Positions 1 to 7,814 of a stretch of 64,000 nucleotides of DNA are shown here, in pieces; position 1 is the stretch's first letter, and every line of letters starts with the position of its first letter. The notes under the pieces were generated by a model that made no database searches, was not told the origin of the DNA, and saw only the letters and a program-made list of their open reading frames with translations. This DNA is from RH-AL1 sp965214415 (GTDB lineage: Bacteria > Pseudomonadota > Alphaproteobacteria > Rhizobiales > Beijerinckiaceae): positions 310,001 through 374,000 of the forward strand of contig CBDCBQ010000003.1 of NCBI GenBank assembly GCA_965214415.1, in the 5' to 3' direction. Position numbers and translations under genes: made by a program.

Positions 1-2424
1 CTGGCGCACCGAGCGCTCATCCGCCTTGATGAGAGGGAGGGTCGGCGCCAGCGACAACCGCATGATCACCCGCTCGCGGCTCGCCTGCGGCTGCATCAGG
101 CTCACGCATTCGGTGATGACCTTGTTTGCGTCGATCGGGGTCGCCGCCAGCTCCATCCGGCCGGCTTCGATCTTCGAGAGGTCGAGCAGGTCGTTGACCA
201 GGCTCATCACGTGCGTGCCCGACGTGTGGATGTCGCGCAGGTAGTCCTTGTAGCGCTCGTTGCCGACCGGGCCGAAGCGCTCCTCCAGGATCACTTCGGC
301 GAAACCGATGATGGCGTTGAGCGGGGTGCGCACCTCGTGGCTGATCTTCGCCAGGAAGTCGGTCTTGGCCGCGCTTGCCGCCTCGGCGTCGTGCTTGGCG
401 GCCTCGAACTCGTGCTCGACCTTCTTCCAATGGGTCAGGTCGCGGAACAGGGCGCAGAGCCGGTCGTCGGCACCAGCCGGCAACCCTTCCGCCGCCGACG
501 CGACGCGATCGAGCCGGCCGAGCGTCATGAAGACAGGAATGGCGCCGCCCTGCGGTGCCTTGACCATCAGCTCGCGACCGTCGTTGAGCAAGCTGCGGGT
601 GGCGCTCGTCGCCAGGCCGTCGAGATAGTCCTTGGCGAGCGCCTGGGTGTCCTGCGGGAACAGGTCGATGAACGGCTTGCCGATCACTTCGCCGCGGTCG
701 CGGCCGAACAGCGCCTCGCCGGAGCGATTGAGCGACAGCACATCGCCGCGATCGTCGATGACGGCAACGCCATCCGTCGCGGTCTCGAGGATCGCCCGAA
801 GGTGGCGCAGTTCGATGTCGTCGCGGCGGCGGTCATCGGCGTGTTGGCGCGCCATGGTTTCGATCGCCGCCTCGTGCTCGGCCTCGAGATCCTCGGCCGG
901 CTGTTGATCGGGCAGCGGCTGCAGCGTCAGCAAGGTGGCCGGCAGCCCATCCCAATGAATGCGTTGCAGGCGGCCGGCGGTCGGGATCACGGCGCCGTCG
1001 CGGTCGCGGACGCCGACAGCTTCGCCGCTCGCGGTATCCGCGGGCTCGCCGCCGAACAGATGCCGAAGCCCACCAACAGCGTGCAACGCGGCCTCGTCGG
1101 CGAACCCGAGCATGTCGAGCAGGCGGCGATTGGCGAAGATCGGGACGTTGTCGCGGCTGACGAGCAAGCCGAGCGCGAGCCGGTCGAGCAGGGCGAAGCC
1201 ATTGCCGGCCGCATCGCCGCCGCGCGGCGCGATCGGGGCTGGCACGGGAGTGGTCGATCCCCCGGGCGGGGGCTCGCTCGGCATGGACGTGGAGATCGCG
1301 GTCGGGGCGACCGCTTGGTCGTCGATTTCCACGGGCGTGTCCGCCGCTACGTCCGGTGCGGGCTCGTCGGCCGGCTTCGGCTCCTCGGCCACGAGCCCGG
1401 CATGGTCGCGCAGGGCGACGCCGAGTGCGTCGAAGGCCAGCAGGTCCTCCGCCGAAAAGCCCTTCTGAGTGGGAAAGGGGACGACGTTGCTCTGCGCGTC
1501 CGACACTCGCGCCGACGGCACGAGCCGCGCCGGCTGGCGGGCGACGACCTTGTCGAGGTGAATGACGCCGTACCCGCGAAAGCCATGGAAGACTCGCTCG
1601 CGATCGGTGGTCGCGACGGCGCCAAGCGCGACAATCACGCCGCCGGGGGCGTCGGCGATCGGCCACTCGACCTCGAGGCCGCTCCAATTGGCTCGACCGG
1701 CGAGCGCTTCGGCGAGCCGGCCGCTCGGATCGAGTCGCGGGGCGATCTCGTGGAAGTTCTTGCCGATAAGATTGCCGTTCGCCTCGCCGACCACCTGATC
1801 GAGCGGGTGCGACATCTGCTGGCAGACGGCCTCCGCATCCGTCTGCCACAAGAAGCGAAGCCGGCGGCTGCCGGGCCACTTGGCGTTCAAGGTGGCTTGG
1901 ATCGCCTCGATGCTCATATGGCCATCGAAACCGGTCGTCTGTTCGGCGGATGTCGCCGCGCCGGTCCTGTGCGCGGCGGGTTCGCGCGAGATGTCCGGCA
2001 CTGGAACCAGGAGGCCGGGCCGCACGCCGAGAGCCGCCGCGACGAAGACTGGCACCCCCGACGCCAAGCGCGTCCGACGGCAGAGGAACGTGATGACCTC
2101 ACTGCCGGGCCCGATCTGGAAGCGCAATCGCTCGAGCCGAGGAGCTCCATCGAGCGGCAGGGATCGGACGAGGTCGACGAGCCGTCGGGCGCCCGGATCG
2201 GCGCCTCCGAGCATGCGGCGTGACAACGCCTCGCTGCCGTGGACGCCGAACAAGCCGAAGAAGGGATGGCTCGCCATTACGAGCCGCGCGGCCTGCCTGT
2301 CGTCGACGACGACCGCCAGCATCGGCCCGCTCGGCGCGCCGTTGTCGGGGTCGAGACCGAGCGTCTCGAGCAAGCTGTCGTAGTCGGCGCGCGAGAACGA
2401 GGGCTCGAACCAGATGTCATTCAT
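1..2424 (-). CDS. PAS-domain sensor histidine kinase, PleC/DivJ/PdhS type (3' end outside window)
   Basis: The reading frame is open from the ATG at 2424 to the window edge (808 codons, C-terminus missing). The N-terminal ~350 residues are poorly conserved and proline/alanine-rich. Two PAS-like segments follow at roughly residues 410-500 and 560-670, then a HisKA dimerisation domain with the phospho-acceptor motif SHEVRTPLNAIIGF (His about 696). The sequence after it (EERFGPVGNERYKDYL, LLDLSKIEAGRM) closely resembles PleC/DivJ/PdhS kinases, which control DivK phosphorylation and hence CtrA in alphaproteobacteria. The ATPase domain lies beyond the window. No transmembrane segment was seen, so it is probably cytoplasmic. 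The start is supported by a GGAGAAG ribosome-binding site, and a nearby upstream ATG in another frame stops at once. A CtrA-like box lies 62-76 bp upstream. The family is confident; its exact place among PdhS paralogues is inference. Confidence 0.85.
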   Translation of the reverse strand, partial: MNDIWFEPSFSRADYDSLLETLGLDPDNGAPSGPMLAVVVDDRQAARLVMASHPFFGLFGVHGSEALSRRMLGGADPGARRLVDLVRSLPLDGAPRLERLRFQIGPGSEVITFLCRRTRLASGVPVFVAAALGVRPGLLVPVPDISREPAAHRTGAATSAEQTTGFDGHMSIEAIQATLNAKWPGSRRLRFLWQTDAEAVCQQMSHPLDQVVGEANGNLIGKNFHEIAPRLDPSGRLAEALAGRANWSGLEVEWPIADAPGGVIVALGAVATTDRERVFHGFRGYGVIHLDKVVARQPARLVPSARVSDAQSNVVPFPTQKGFSAEDLLAFDALGVALRDHAGLVAEEPKPADEPAPDVAADTPVEIDDQAVAPTAISTSMPSEPPPGGSTTPVPAPIAPRGGDAAGNGFALLDRLALGLLVSRDNVPIFANRRLLDMLGFADEAALHAVGGLRHLFGGEPADTASGEAVGVRDRDGAVIPTAGRLQRIHWDGLPATLLTLQPLPDQQPAEDLEAEHEAAIETMARQHADDRRRDDIELRHLRAILETATDGVAVIDDRGDVLSLNRSGEALFGRDRGEVIGKPFIDLFPQDTQALAKDYLDGLATSATRSLLNDGRELMVKAPQGGAIPVFMTLGRLDRVASAAEGLPAGADDRLCALFRDLTHWKKVEHEFEAAKHDAEAASAAKTDFLAKISHEVRTPLNAIIGFAEVILEERFGPVGNERYKDYLRDIHTSGTHVMSLVNDLLDLSKIEAGRMELAATPIDANKVITECVSLMQPQASRERVIMRLSLAPTLPLIKADERSVRQ

Positions 2425-2485
2425 CGCGGTCGAGCTTCTCCACCGATGCCATCACGAGGAACCGCGTCCGCCGCGCCAGACAACC

Positions 2486-2500
2486 TTAAGAGAGGTTTAA
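2486..2500. promoter_or_regulatory. CtrA-like binding box TTAA-N7-TTAA
   Basis: TTAAGAGAGGTTTAA matches the CtrA consensus TTAA-N7-TTAA exactly, in either orientation. It lies about 65 bp upstream of the PleC/PdhS-type kinase start, a normal promoter position. CtrA control of this kinase is inferred from the site and the kinase family. Confidence 0.55.
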
Positions 2501-2587
2501 TTTGACGCACACGATGCGTCCATCCAGGCCGGGACCATCTCCACACCCCAATGGCATCAGGGTTAATTGCGGGGCTTTTGGGGCAGG

Positions 2588-3844
2588 CTATTCGATCAGG
2601 ATGGCTCTGAAATCATTGACGTTTGTCAACGTCGGCCCGGTCACCACGCTGTTGCCCAGCGCCTGGAAGAAACCATGACCGTCGTTCGCGGCCAACGACT
2701 CGCCGGGGTTGATGCCGAGCGCGAAGGCGCGCGCCAGCGTGGTCGGGCCGATCAGAGCGCCGGCGATCTCCTCGGCGCCGTCGACGCCGTCCGTGTCGCC
2801 TGCCATCGCGTGGATCTTCGGGTGCCCGTGCAACGCTATCGCCAGCGAGAGCAGGAATTCCACGTTGCGGCCGCCGCGCCCATCGCCACGGACGGTGACC
2901 GTGCTCTCGCCGCCCGACATCAGCACGCAGGGCGTGACGAAGGGCTGGCCGCGCTCGGCGACCTGCCGCGCGATCCCGCCCAGGATGACGCCCATGTCGC
3001 GCGATTCGCCCTCGAGGCTGTCGCCGAGGATGTGCGGCGTGACGCCGGCGGCGCGCGCGACCTCCGCCGCCGCCTCGAGCGAGGCCTGTGGGGCCGCGAT
3101 CAGGTGGAACTCGTACGGCGGCAGGCGGGGGTCGCCGGGCTTCGGCGTCTCGCCAGCGCCGCTCGCGAGCGCGTCACGTACCAAGGCCGGCACCTCGATC
3201 TGGTACTTGGCAAGGAGACGCAGCGCGTCGGCGCAAGTCGTCGGATCCGGCACCGTCGGGCCGGAGGCGATGTCGCCCGGCGAATCGCCCGGCACGTCGG
3301 AGATTGCGAGCGTCACCACCTTCGCGGGTGCGCAGGCGACGGCGAGGCGGCCACCCTTGATGCCGGACAGGTGACGGCGCACGCAGTTCATCTCGCCGAT
3401 CGTCGCGCCGCTCTTCAGCAGCGCCTTGTTGACCGCCTGCTTGTCGGCCAGCGTCAGACCCGCCAGCGGCATCGGCAGCAGCGCCGAGCCGCCGCCCGAG
3501 ATGAGCGCGATCACGAGATCATCCGCGCCGAGGCCCTGGACCAGCGCCATCATGCGGAGGGCCGCCGCGGCGCCGGCCTCGTCCGGGACCGGGTGGCTCG
3601 CCTCGACGATCTCGATGCCCTTGGTCGCGGCGCCGTGCCCGTAACGAGTGACGACGAGGCCGGACAGCGGGGTCGGCCAATGCTGCTCCAGCGCGCGCGC
3701 CATCTCGGCGGAGGCCTTGCCGGCGCCGATGACGATCGTGCGCCCCTTCGGCGGCGCGGGCAGGTGCGCCTTGATGGTCTCGACAGGGTCGGCGGCGGCG
3801 ACAGCCGCATCGAACAGCGACCGCAGAAATTGGCTCTGATCCAA
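2588..3844 (-). CDS. Glycerate 2-kinase, MOFRL/GckA family
   Basis: This 418-residue protein belongs to the type II glycerate 2-kinase family (GckA/TtuD, DUF4147 plus MOFRL domain), which phosphorylates D-glycerate to 2-phosphoglycerate. Older annotations call the family hydroxypyruvate reductase. The N-terminal VIGAGKASAEMARAL and LISGGGSALLPMP segments and the C-terminal MSGGESTVTVRGDGRGGRN segment are family hallmarks, and the length is typical. In methylotrophic and photorespiratory alphaproteobacteria the enzyme returns serine-cycle or glyoxylate carbon to central metabolism. It is flanked on the same strand by the kinase and the PodJ-like gene but separated from both, so it is probably transcribed independently. 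The substrate is inferred from the family. Confidence 0.88.
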   Translation of the reverse strand: MDQSQFLRSLFDAAVAAADPVETIKAHLPAPPKGRTIVIGAGKASAEMARALEQHWPTPLSGLVVTRYGHGAATKGIEIVEASHPVPDEAGAAAALRMMALVQGLGADDLVIALISGGGSALLPMPLAGLTLADKQAVNKALLKSGATIGEMNCVRRHLSGIKGGRLAVACAPAKVVTLAISDVPGDSPGDIASGPTVPDPTTCADALRLLAKYQIEVPALVRDALASGAGETPKPGDPRLPPYEFHLIAAPQASLEAAAEVARAAGVTPHILGDSLEGESRDMGVILGGIARQVAERGQPFVTPCVLMSGGESTVTVRGDGRGGRNVEFLLSLAIALHGHPKIHAMAGDTDGVDGAEEIAGALIGPTTLARAFALGINPGESLAANDGHGFFQALGNSVVTGPTLTNVNDFRAILIE

Positions 3845-3856
3845 GGAGAACGGCTC

Positions 3857-6800
3857 TTACAGCGAGGAGATTTTCGATCGTGCGCTGTTTAGGGGAGTTG
3901 ATCCGGCAGCGCCATCCCATCCGCCGGGCGGCGGCGTCACCTCGGTGGCGGCAGCGTCCGGGCTGCGCGGATGGAAGGCCGCCGCGAGCGCCTTGGCGAC
4001 CGACAATTCGCTGGCGCTGAGCTTGCCAGCCACGTCGTCGCGCTTTTGCGCCGCGTCGGTGTCGCCCTGCGCCGCGGCGATCGCGAACCATTGGTAGGAC
4101 TGCACGAGCGACTGGTCGACGCCGAGGCCGCGGGCGAGCAGGATCGCCAGATTGAACTCGCTGTCGTGCACGCCATACTGCGCGGCCTTGCGGAACCACG
4201 TCGCCGCGCCTTCGTAGTCCGGCTTGCCGTCGCCATCGGCAAGCAGAACCGCGAGATTGTGCATCGCGCGCGGATTGCCGGCATCGGCGGCCTGCTGGTA
4301 GAGCCGCTGCGCGCGTGCCTTGTCTTGCGCGACGCCGAGCCCCTTCTCGTAAAGCGCGCCAAGTCGGTATTGCGCTGGCGCGATGCCCTTGTCCGCGGCC
4401 TTCGCGTAGAGCTTTGAGGCACGTTCGAGATCGCGCGGCACGACGCGGCCTTCGGCGTAATCGGTCGCCAGCGTGTATTCGGCGGCGCCGTCGCCCGACG
4501 CGGCCAGCGAGACGAGCCCGGCCGGTAACGTCGGCGGCACCGGGCGGCCCTGTTCGGTCGCGGCGCCGCGCGCGGCGAACGAGGGAAGGCTCGGAATAGA
4601 GGCGGTGACGACTGGGTCGGAGCCTGGGATCCGGGCGGCGATCGCCGGCGTGCTTTTCGGCAGCGCCTTCGGTGCCAACGCACCGAGCTGCGTCTCCGAG
4701 CGCCGGGGACGGGCGGCATAGGACGGTTCGGCGGCGGCGACGATCGCCGCGGGGCGTGCCGCGTCCGCCACCTCCGCGCCGCCCGGCGCGAAGGCAAGGT
4801 TTTGCAACAAGGCCATCGTTCCGGCGATGACGAAGACGGCGGCAAGGCCGAGCAGCACCGGACGCTTATGGCTCGCGACATAGTCGCGCGACTTCGCCGC
4901 GAGACCGATGCGCACCGGATTGTGTCCGTTAGCGCCGGCGGGCCGCTTCATCGCCACGACCGAGGGATCAGTCTGCGCGACATAGGCGGCGCGCCGCGCG
5001 GCCGCGATGAAGTCCGCCTTTCCCGCGCGATCGTCGGGGGCGGGTTTGGACGGTTTGACTTCAGGCAGCTTGGGCGCGGGCGCCGCGGGCCTTCTGCCGC
5101 GCTCGCCCGCCTTCGCGCCATAGATCGGATCGAGCATCGGCTCGGCGGCGCCAAACGACAAATCGTGGCCGTGCGGTTGCATCGAACCGGCGTTTGGGAT
5201 CGCCGTCGGCGACGGGGCCACCGAGCGACCGGTCCCCATGCGGGCATCGGCGAGGTCGGTCTCCACGAAGGCCAGGCGATCGACCACTTTCTCCAAGGTC
5301 GCGTGCACGGCGTCGAGCGCCGCGCGGGTGCGCAGGTCCGCGTCCTCCTGCATCGCCTTGAGGACGGCGACGTCGGCCCGCGGCGCCGGGCGGTCGAAAC
5401 CTTTTTCCGCGATGGCGACGCGCACCGCGTCTTGAGCGGCGCGCGCGGCATCGCTCTCGGCGAGGCTGCGGGTCTCCTCGAGATGCGCGAAAAGATCCTG
5501 CATCGAACGCTCGAGCAGGGAGAGCGAGGCGAGCCCGCCTTCGGACGCATCGAGCCGCGTGGCGAGCTCGCCGACCTGGCGTTGCAGGGCCTCCATGGCG
5601 GGCTGCCCGCCGCCCGGCGCCCGCACCGCCTCGATCCTGCGGCCGAGATCGCGCACCACGGTTTCCAAGGCCGCGACGTCAGACTTCGCCGCCGGCGCCG
5701 GGTGACGGACGACGAGGTTCTGGATCTCCTCGATCTGGCTCTGCAGCAGGGCGGCCGAAACCGACTGGCCACCGGCTTCGCCAATCTCCTCGACGCGCCG
5801 GTTGATCGCGCGGACCTCGGACCTCAGCTCGTCGACGGATCCGTCGACGCCGCTCGCGCGACCGCGATCGATGCGGGTCTCGAGCTTCGAGATCTGCCCC
5901 TGCAGCGCGGCGACCGAGCCCCGCGGCGCGAGGTCATGCAATTGGCCCGCGAGCGTCGCGATCTCGCCTCGCATCGCCTCGATGTCGAGCGCGGGCTCCA
6001 TCGGCGCCACCGCGCGCCGCACCGACATCTCGCGCCGCATGTCTTCGAACCGATGCGCGAGGGCATCGATCTCGCCGCGCATCTCGCCAAACGACGAGGC
6101 CCGTGGATCCTGCGCGCCGGGTTGGTCGCGATCCGCGACCCTGGACGTCGCGCGCCGTTCCGGCGCGGCGCCGGCGCTCTCAAGGATCTCCTGCCGCGCG
6201 GCGATGTCGGCGATCGCAGCGCCCAAGCGGCGGCGAGGCGGCTCGGCGAGCGGCGAGGTGCGGCTTTGTGTCGCGGCAATCGCGATCGGCGAAACGCTCG
6301 ATGTCGCGGCAGCGGGCTTTTGCGCGACCGCCTCGAGAACGGAGTTGAGCTTTGCCTCGAGCCGACGAAGCTCCGACGCCTCCGACGTGCTGGAGGTGGG
6401 GGCCTGCTGTCTGGCGCGGGCTTCGGCCTCGCTCCGACGTCCGATCTGGTCGAGCCGGGCCTCGAGCCGGGCCAGCGCGCCCTTGATCGGACTCTCGTCG
6501 CGATCCGAAAGCTTCGCCTCGATGTCCGACAGCTTGTGGGCCAGCGACTCGACGCCCACGCGCTCCTGCTCGCGTCGCGTCTCGTTTGTCTCGAGCAGCC
6601 TGGTGAAGGAGGCCAGCGCATCGTCGGTGCGGCGCTCGGCGCGCTGGGCGCGATGCTCCATCGCCTCGATCGCGTCGTCGAGCAGAAGCTCGGTCTCCTC
6701 GACCGTCGTCCTCGACTTCTGCGCGCGACGGCGGCCGTTCGGTGCCTCGTTCGCGACGAGGCTCGGCCGATCGCGCGACTGTGTCTGCTGGTTGGCTTGG

Positions 6801-7069
6801 TTTCTGCCGCGATCGTCGCGATCGTCGCCTATAGGCTGTCGATCGCGGTTCGCGGCTTCGCCCATGCGCTCGAGGCGATCCGTGACCGCCTGGATCCGTT
6901 CGCGACTGACGACGTCGCGCTCGTCGACGCCGATTTCGGCTGCATGGTCGGCGATCACGCCGTGCAGCCATTCACCCAAGGACTTGCCCTGCCGTCGCGC
7001 GGATTCGCGGGCTGCCTCGCGCGCGTCGAAGCCCACACCGCTGATATTCCAGGGAAGAGCCTTGTTCAT
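3857..7069 (-). CDS. PodJ-like polarity protein: coiled coil, one TM helix, SEL1 repeats
   Basis: The start at 7069 (MNKALPWNISGVGF) gives 1070 residues; an upstream in-frame extension lacks protein-like composition. A short conserved N-terminal motif (DAREAARESARRQGKSLGEW) is typical of rhizobial PodJ-like and SEL1 proteins. About 600 residues of charged coiled coil follow, rich in EALxxQ/EIxxL patterns. Then comes a single transmembrane helix near residues 733-758 (RPVLLGLAAVFVIAGTMALL). The C-terminal third carries at least four SEL1/TPR-like repeats (AQYRLGALYEKGLGV, AMHNLAVLLADGDG, SEFNLAILLARGLGV). Cytoplasmic coiled coil, TM helix and periplasmic SEL1 repeats match Caulobacter PodJ, a scaffold for cell-pole development. 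The family resemblance is solid; the polar role is inferred. Confidence 0.78.
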   Translation of the reverse strand: MNKALPWNISGVGFDAREAARESARRQGKSLGEWLHGVIADHAAEIGVDERDVVSRERIQAVTDRLERMGEAANRDRQPIGDDRDDRGRNQANQQTQSRDRPSLVANEAPNGRRRAQKSRTTVEETELLLDDAIEAMEHRAQRAERRTDDALASFTRLLETNETRREQERVGVESLAHKLSDIEAKLSDRDESPIKGALARLEARLDQIGRRSEAEARARQQAPTSSTSEASELRRLEAKLNSVLEAVAQKPAAATSSVSPIAIAATQSRTSPLAEPPRRRLGAAIADIAARQEILESAGAAPERRATSRVADRDQPGAQDPRASSFGEMRGEIDALAHRFEDMRREMSVRRAVAPMEPALDIEAMRGEIATLAGQLHDLAPRGSVAALQGQISKLETRIDRGRASGVDGSVDELRSEVRAINRRVEEIGEAGGQSVSAALLQSQIEEIQNLVVRHPAPAAKSDVAALETVVRDLGRRIEAVRAPGGGQPAMEALQRQVGELATRLDASEGGLASLSLLERSMQDLFAHLEETRSLAESDAARAAQDAVRVAIAEKGFDRPAPRADVAVLKAMQEDADLRTRAALDAVHATLEKVVDRLAFVETDLADARMGTGRSVAPSPTAIPNAGSMQPHGHDLSFGAAEPMLDPIYGAKAGERGRRPAAPAPKLPEVKPSKPAPDDRAGKADFIAAARRAAYVAQTDPSVVAMKRPAGANGHNPVRIGLAAKSRDYVASHKRPVLLGLAAVFVIAGTMALLQNLAFAPGGAEVADAARPAAIVAAAEPSYAARPRRSETQLGALAPKALPKSTPAIAARIPGSDPVVTASIPSLPSFAARGAATEQGRPVPPTLPAGLVSLAASGDGAAEYTLATDYAEGRVVPRDLERASKLYAKAADKGIAPAQYRLGALYEKGLGVAQDKARAQRLYQQAADAGNPRAMHNLAVLLADGDGKPDYEGAATWFRKAAQYGVHDSEFNLAILLARGLGVDQSLVQSYQWFAIAAAQGDTDAAQKRDDVAGKLSASELSVAKALAAAFHPRSPDAAATEVTPPPGGWDGAAGSTPLNSARSKISSL

Positions 7070-7183
7070 CGAGTGGTCCGCCGAGGTTGCGACCCGCATT
7101 GGAGATGCGGCGGGGCATCGGCGCTTTCGCGCGTGAACGATCGCGACGCTCGCCGGGCCGGGTGCAAAATGCACTTCTCGCGG

Positions 7184-7198
7184 TAAACAGGAGGTTAA
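7184..7198. promoter_or_regulatory. Possible degenerate CtrA box upstream of the PodJ-like gene
   Basis: TAAA-N7-TTAA differs by one base from the CtrA consensus and sits about 115 bp upstream of the PodJ-like start. It is weak on its own and is noted because of the gene it precedes. Confidence 0.25.
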
Positions 7199-7345
7199 GG
7201 CTGGACGATTTTGGCACAATTCCCGGGGAAACAGCCGGTGGATTGCCTCTGCACGGGATTGTAAAGGCGCGGTCCTCGCTTATAAGTAGTAGCTAATGCC
7301 GAAAAGGCTTGACGATCCGGAAAGGCAGCACGCGGAGAGACTTAG

Positions 7346-7780
7346 ATGCAAAGTGAACTTTCCCAAATTGTTCCGACGGCGGAGACGGCCACCCGAGGCG
7401 AGTATACGATCAGCGATTTGGCGCGCATGTACGACGTCAGCCTGCGGACCCTTCGGTTTTACGAGGACAAGGGTCTTTTGCATCCTCGCAGGCAGGGTAC
7501 GGCGCGGTTCTACAAGGCCGGTGACCGGATCCGGCTCGAGCTGATCTTGAAAGGCAAGCGGCTCGGTTTCACGCTTGCCGAGATCTACGAATTGATCGCG
7601 TCGCGCGAGAAGCAGAAAGCCCCCGGCGCGGATGACCACGAGTCCGACCTGACGGTCAGTCTCGATCGCGATCAGATCTGCGCGCAGATCGCCCATCTCG
7701 AACGGCAACGCGACGAGCTTGATTCGGCGATCACCGAGTTGCGCGAGGCGCACACCCGCATGGTCGACGTGGTGGATTGA
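7346..7780 (+). CDS. MerR-family transcriptional regulator
   Basis: The protein has 144 residues. The N-terminal MerR winged helix-turn-helix spans about residues 20-88 (YTISDLARMYDVSLRTLRFYEDKGLL, quoted in part: SLRTLRFYEDKGLL), followed by the usual wing RRQGTARFYKAGDRIRL. A C-terminal coiled coil for dimerisation ends the protein (QIAHLERQRDELDSAITEL). There is no cysteine cluster as in metal-sensing MerR proteins, so the inducer is unknown. The start is preceded by GGAGAG. It is divergent from the PodJ-like gene and convergent with the large hybrid kinase. Similar regulators in rhizobia often occur with acyl-CoA catabolism genes, but none is adjacent here, so no target is proposed. Confidence 0.85.
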   Translation: MQSELSQIVPTAETATRGEYTISDLARMYDVSLRTLRFYEDKGLLHPRRQGTARFYKAGDRIRLELILKGKRLGFTLAEIYELIASREKQKAPGADDHESDLTVSLDRDQICAQIAHLERQRDELDSAITELREAHTRMVDVVD

Positions 7781-7814
7781 TGTCCGCGCTTCGCGGCGTT
7801 GTCCGCGAGGCAGC

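Noticed and set aside
211..2223. Long plus-strand frame of 670 codons
   Set aside because: It is the complement of the truncated histidine kinase. The minus frame has clear PAS and HisKA motifs, while this one is arginine/aspartate-rich without any domain.
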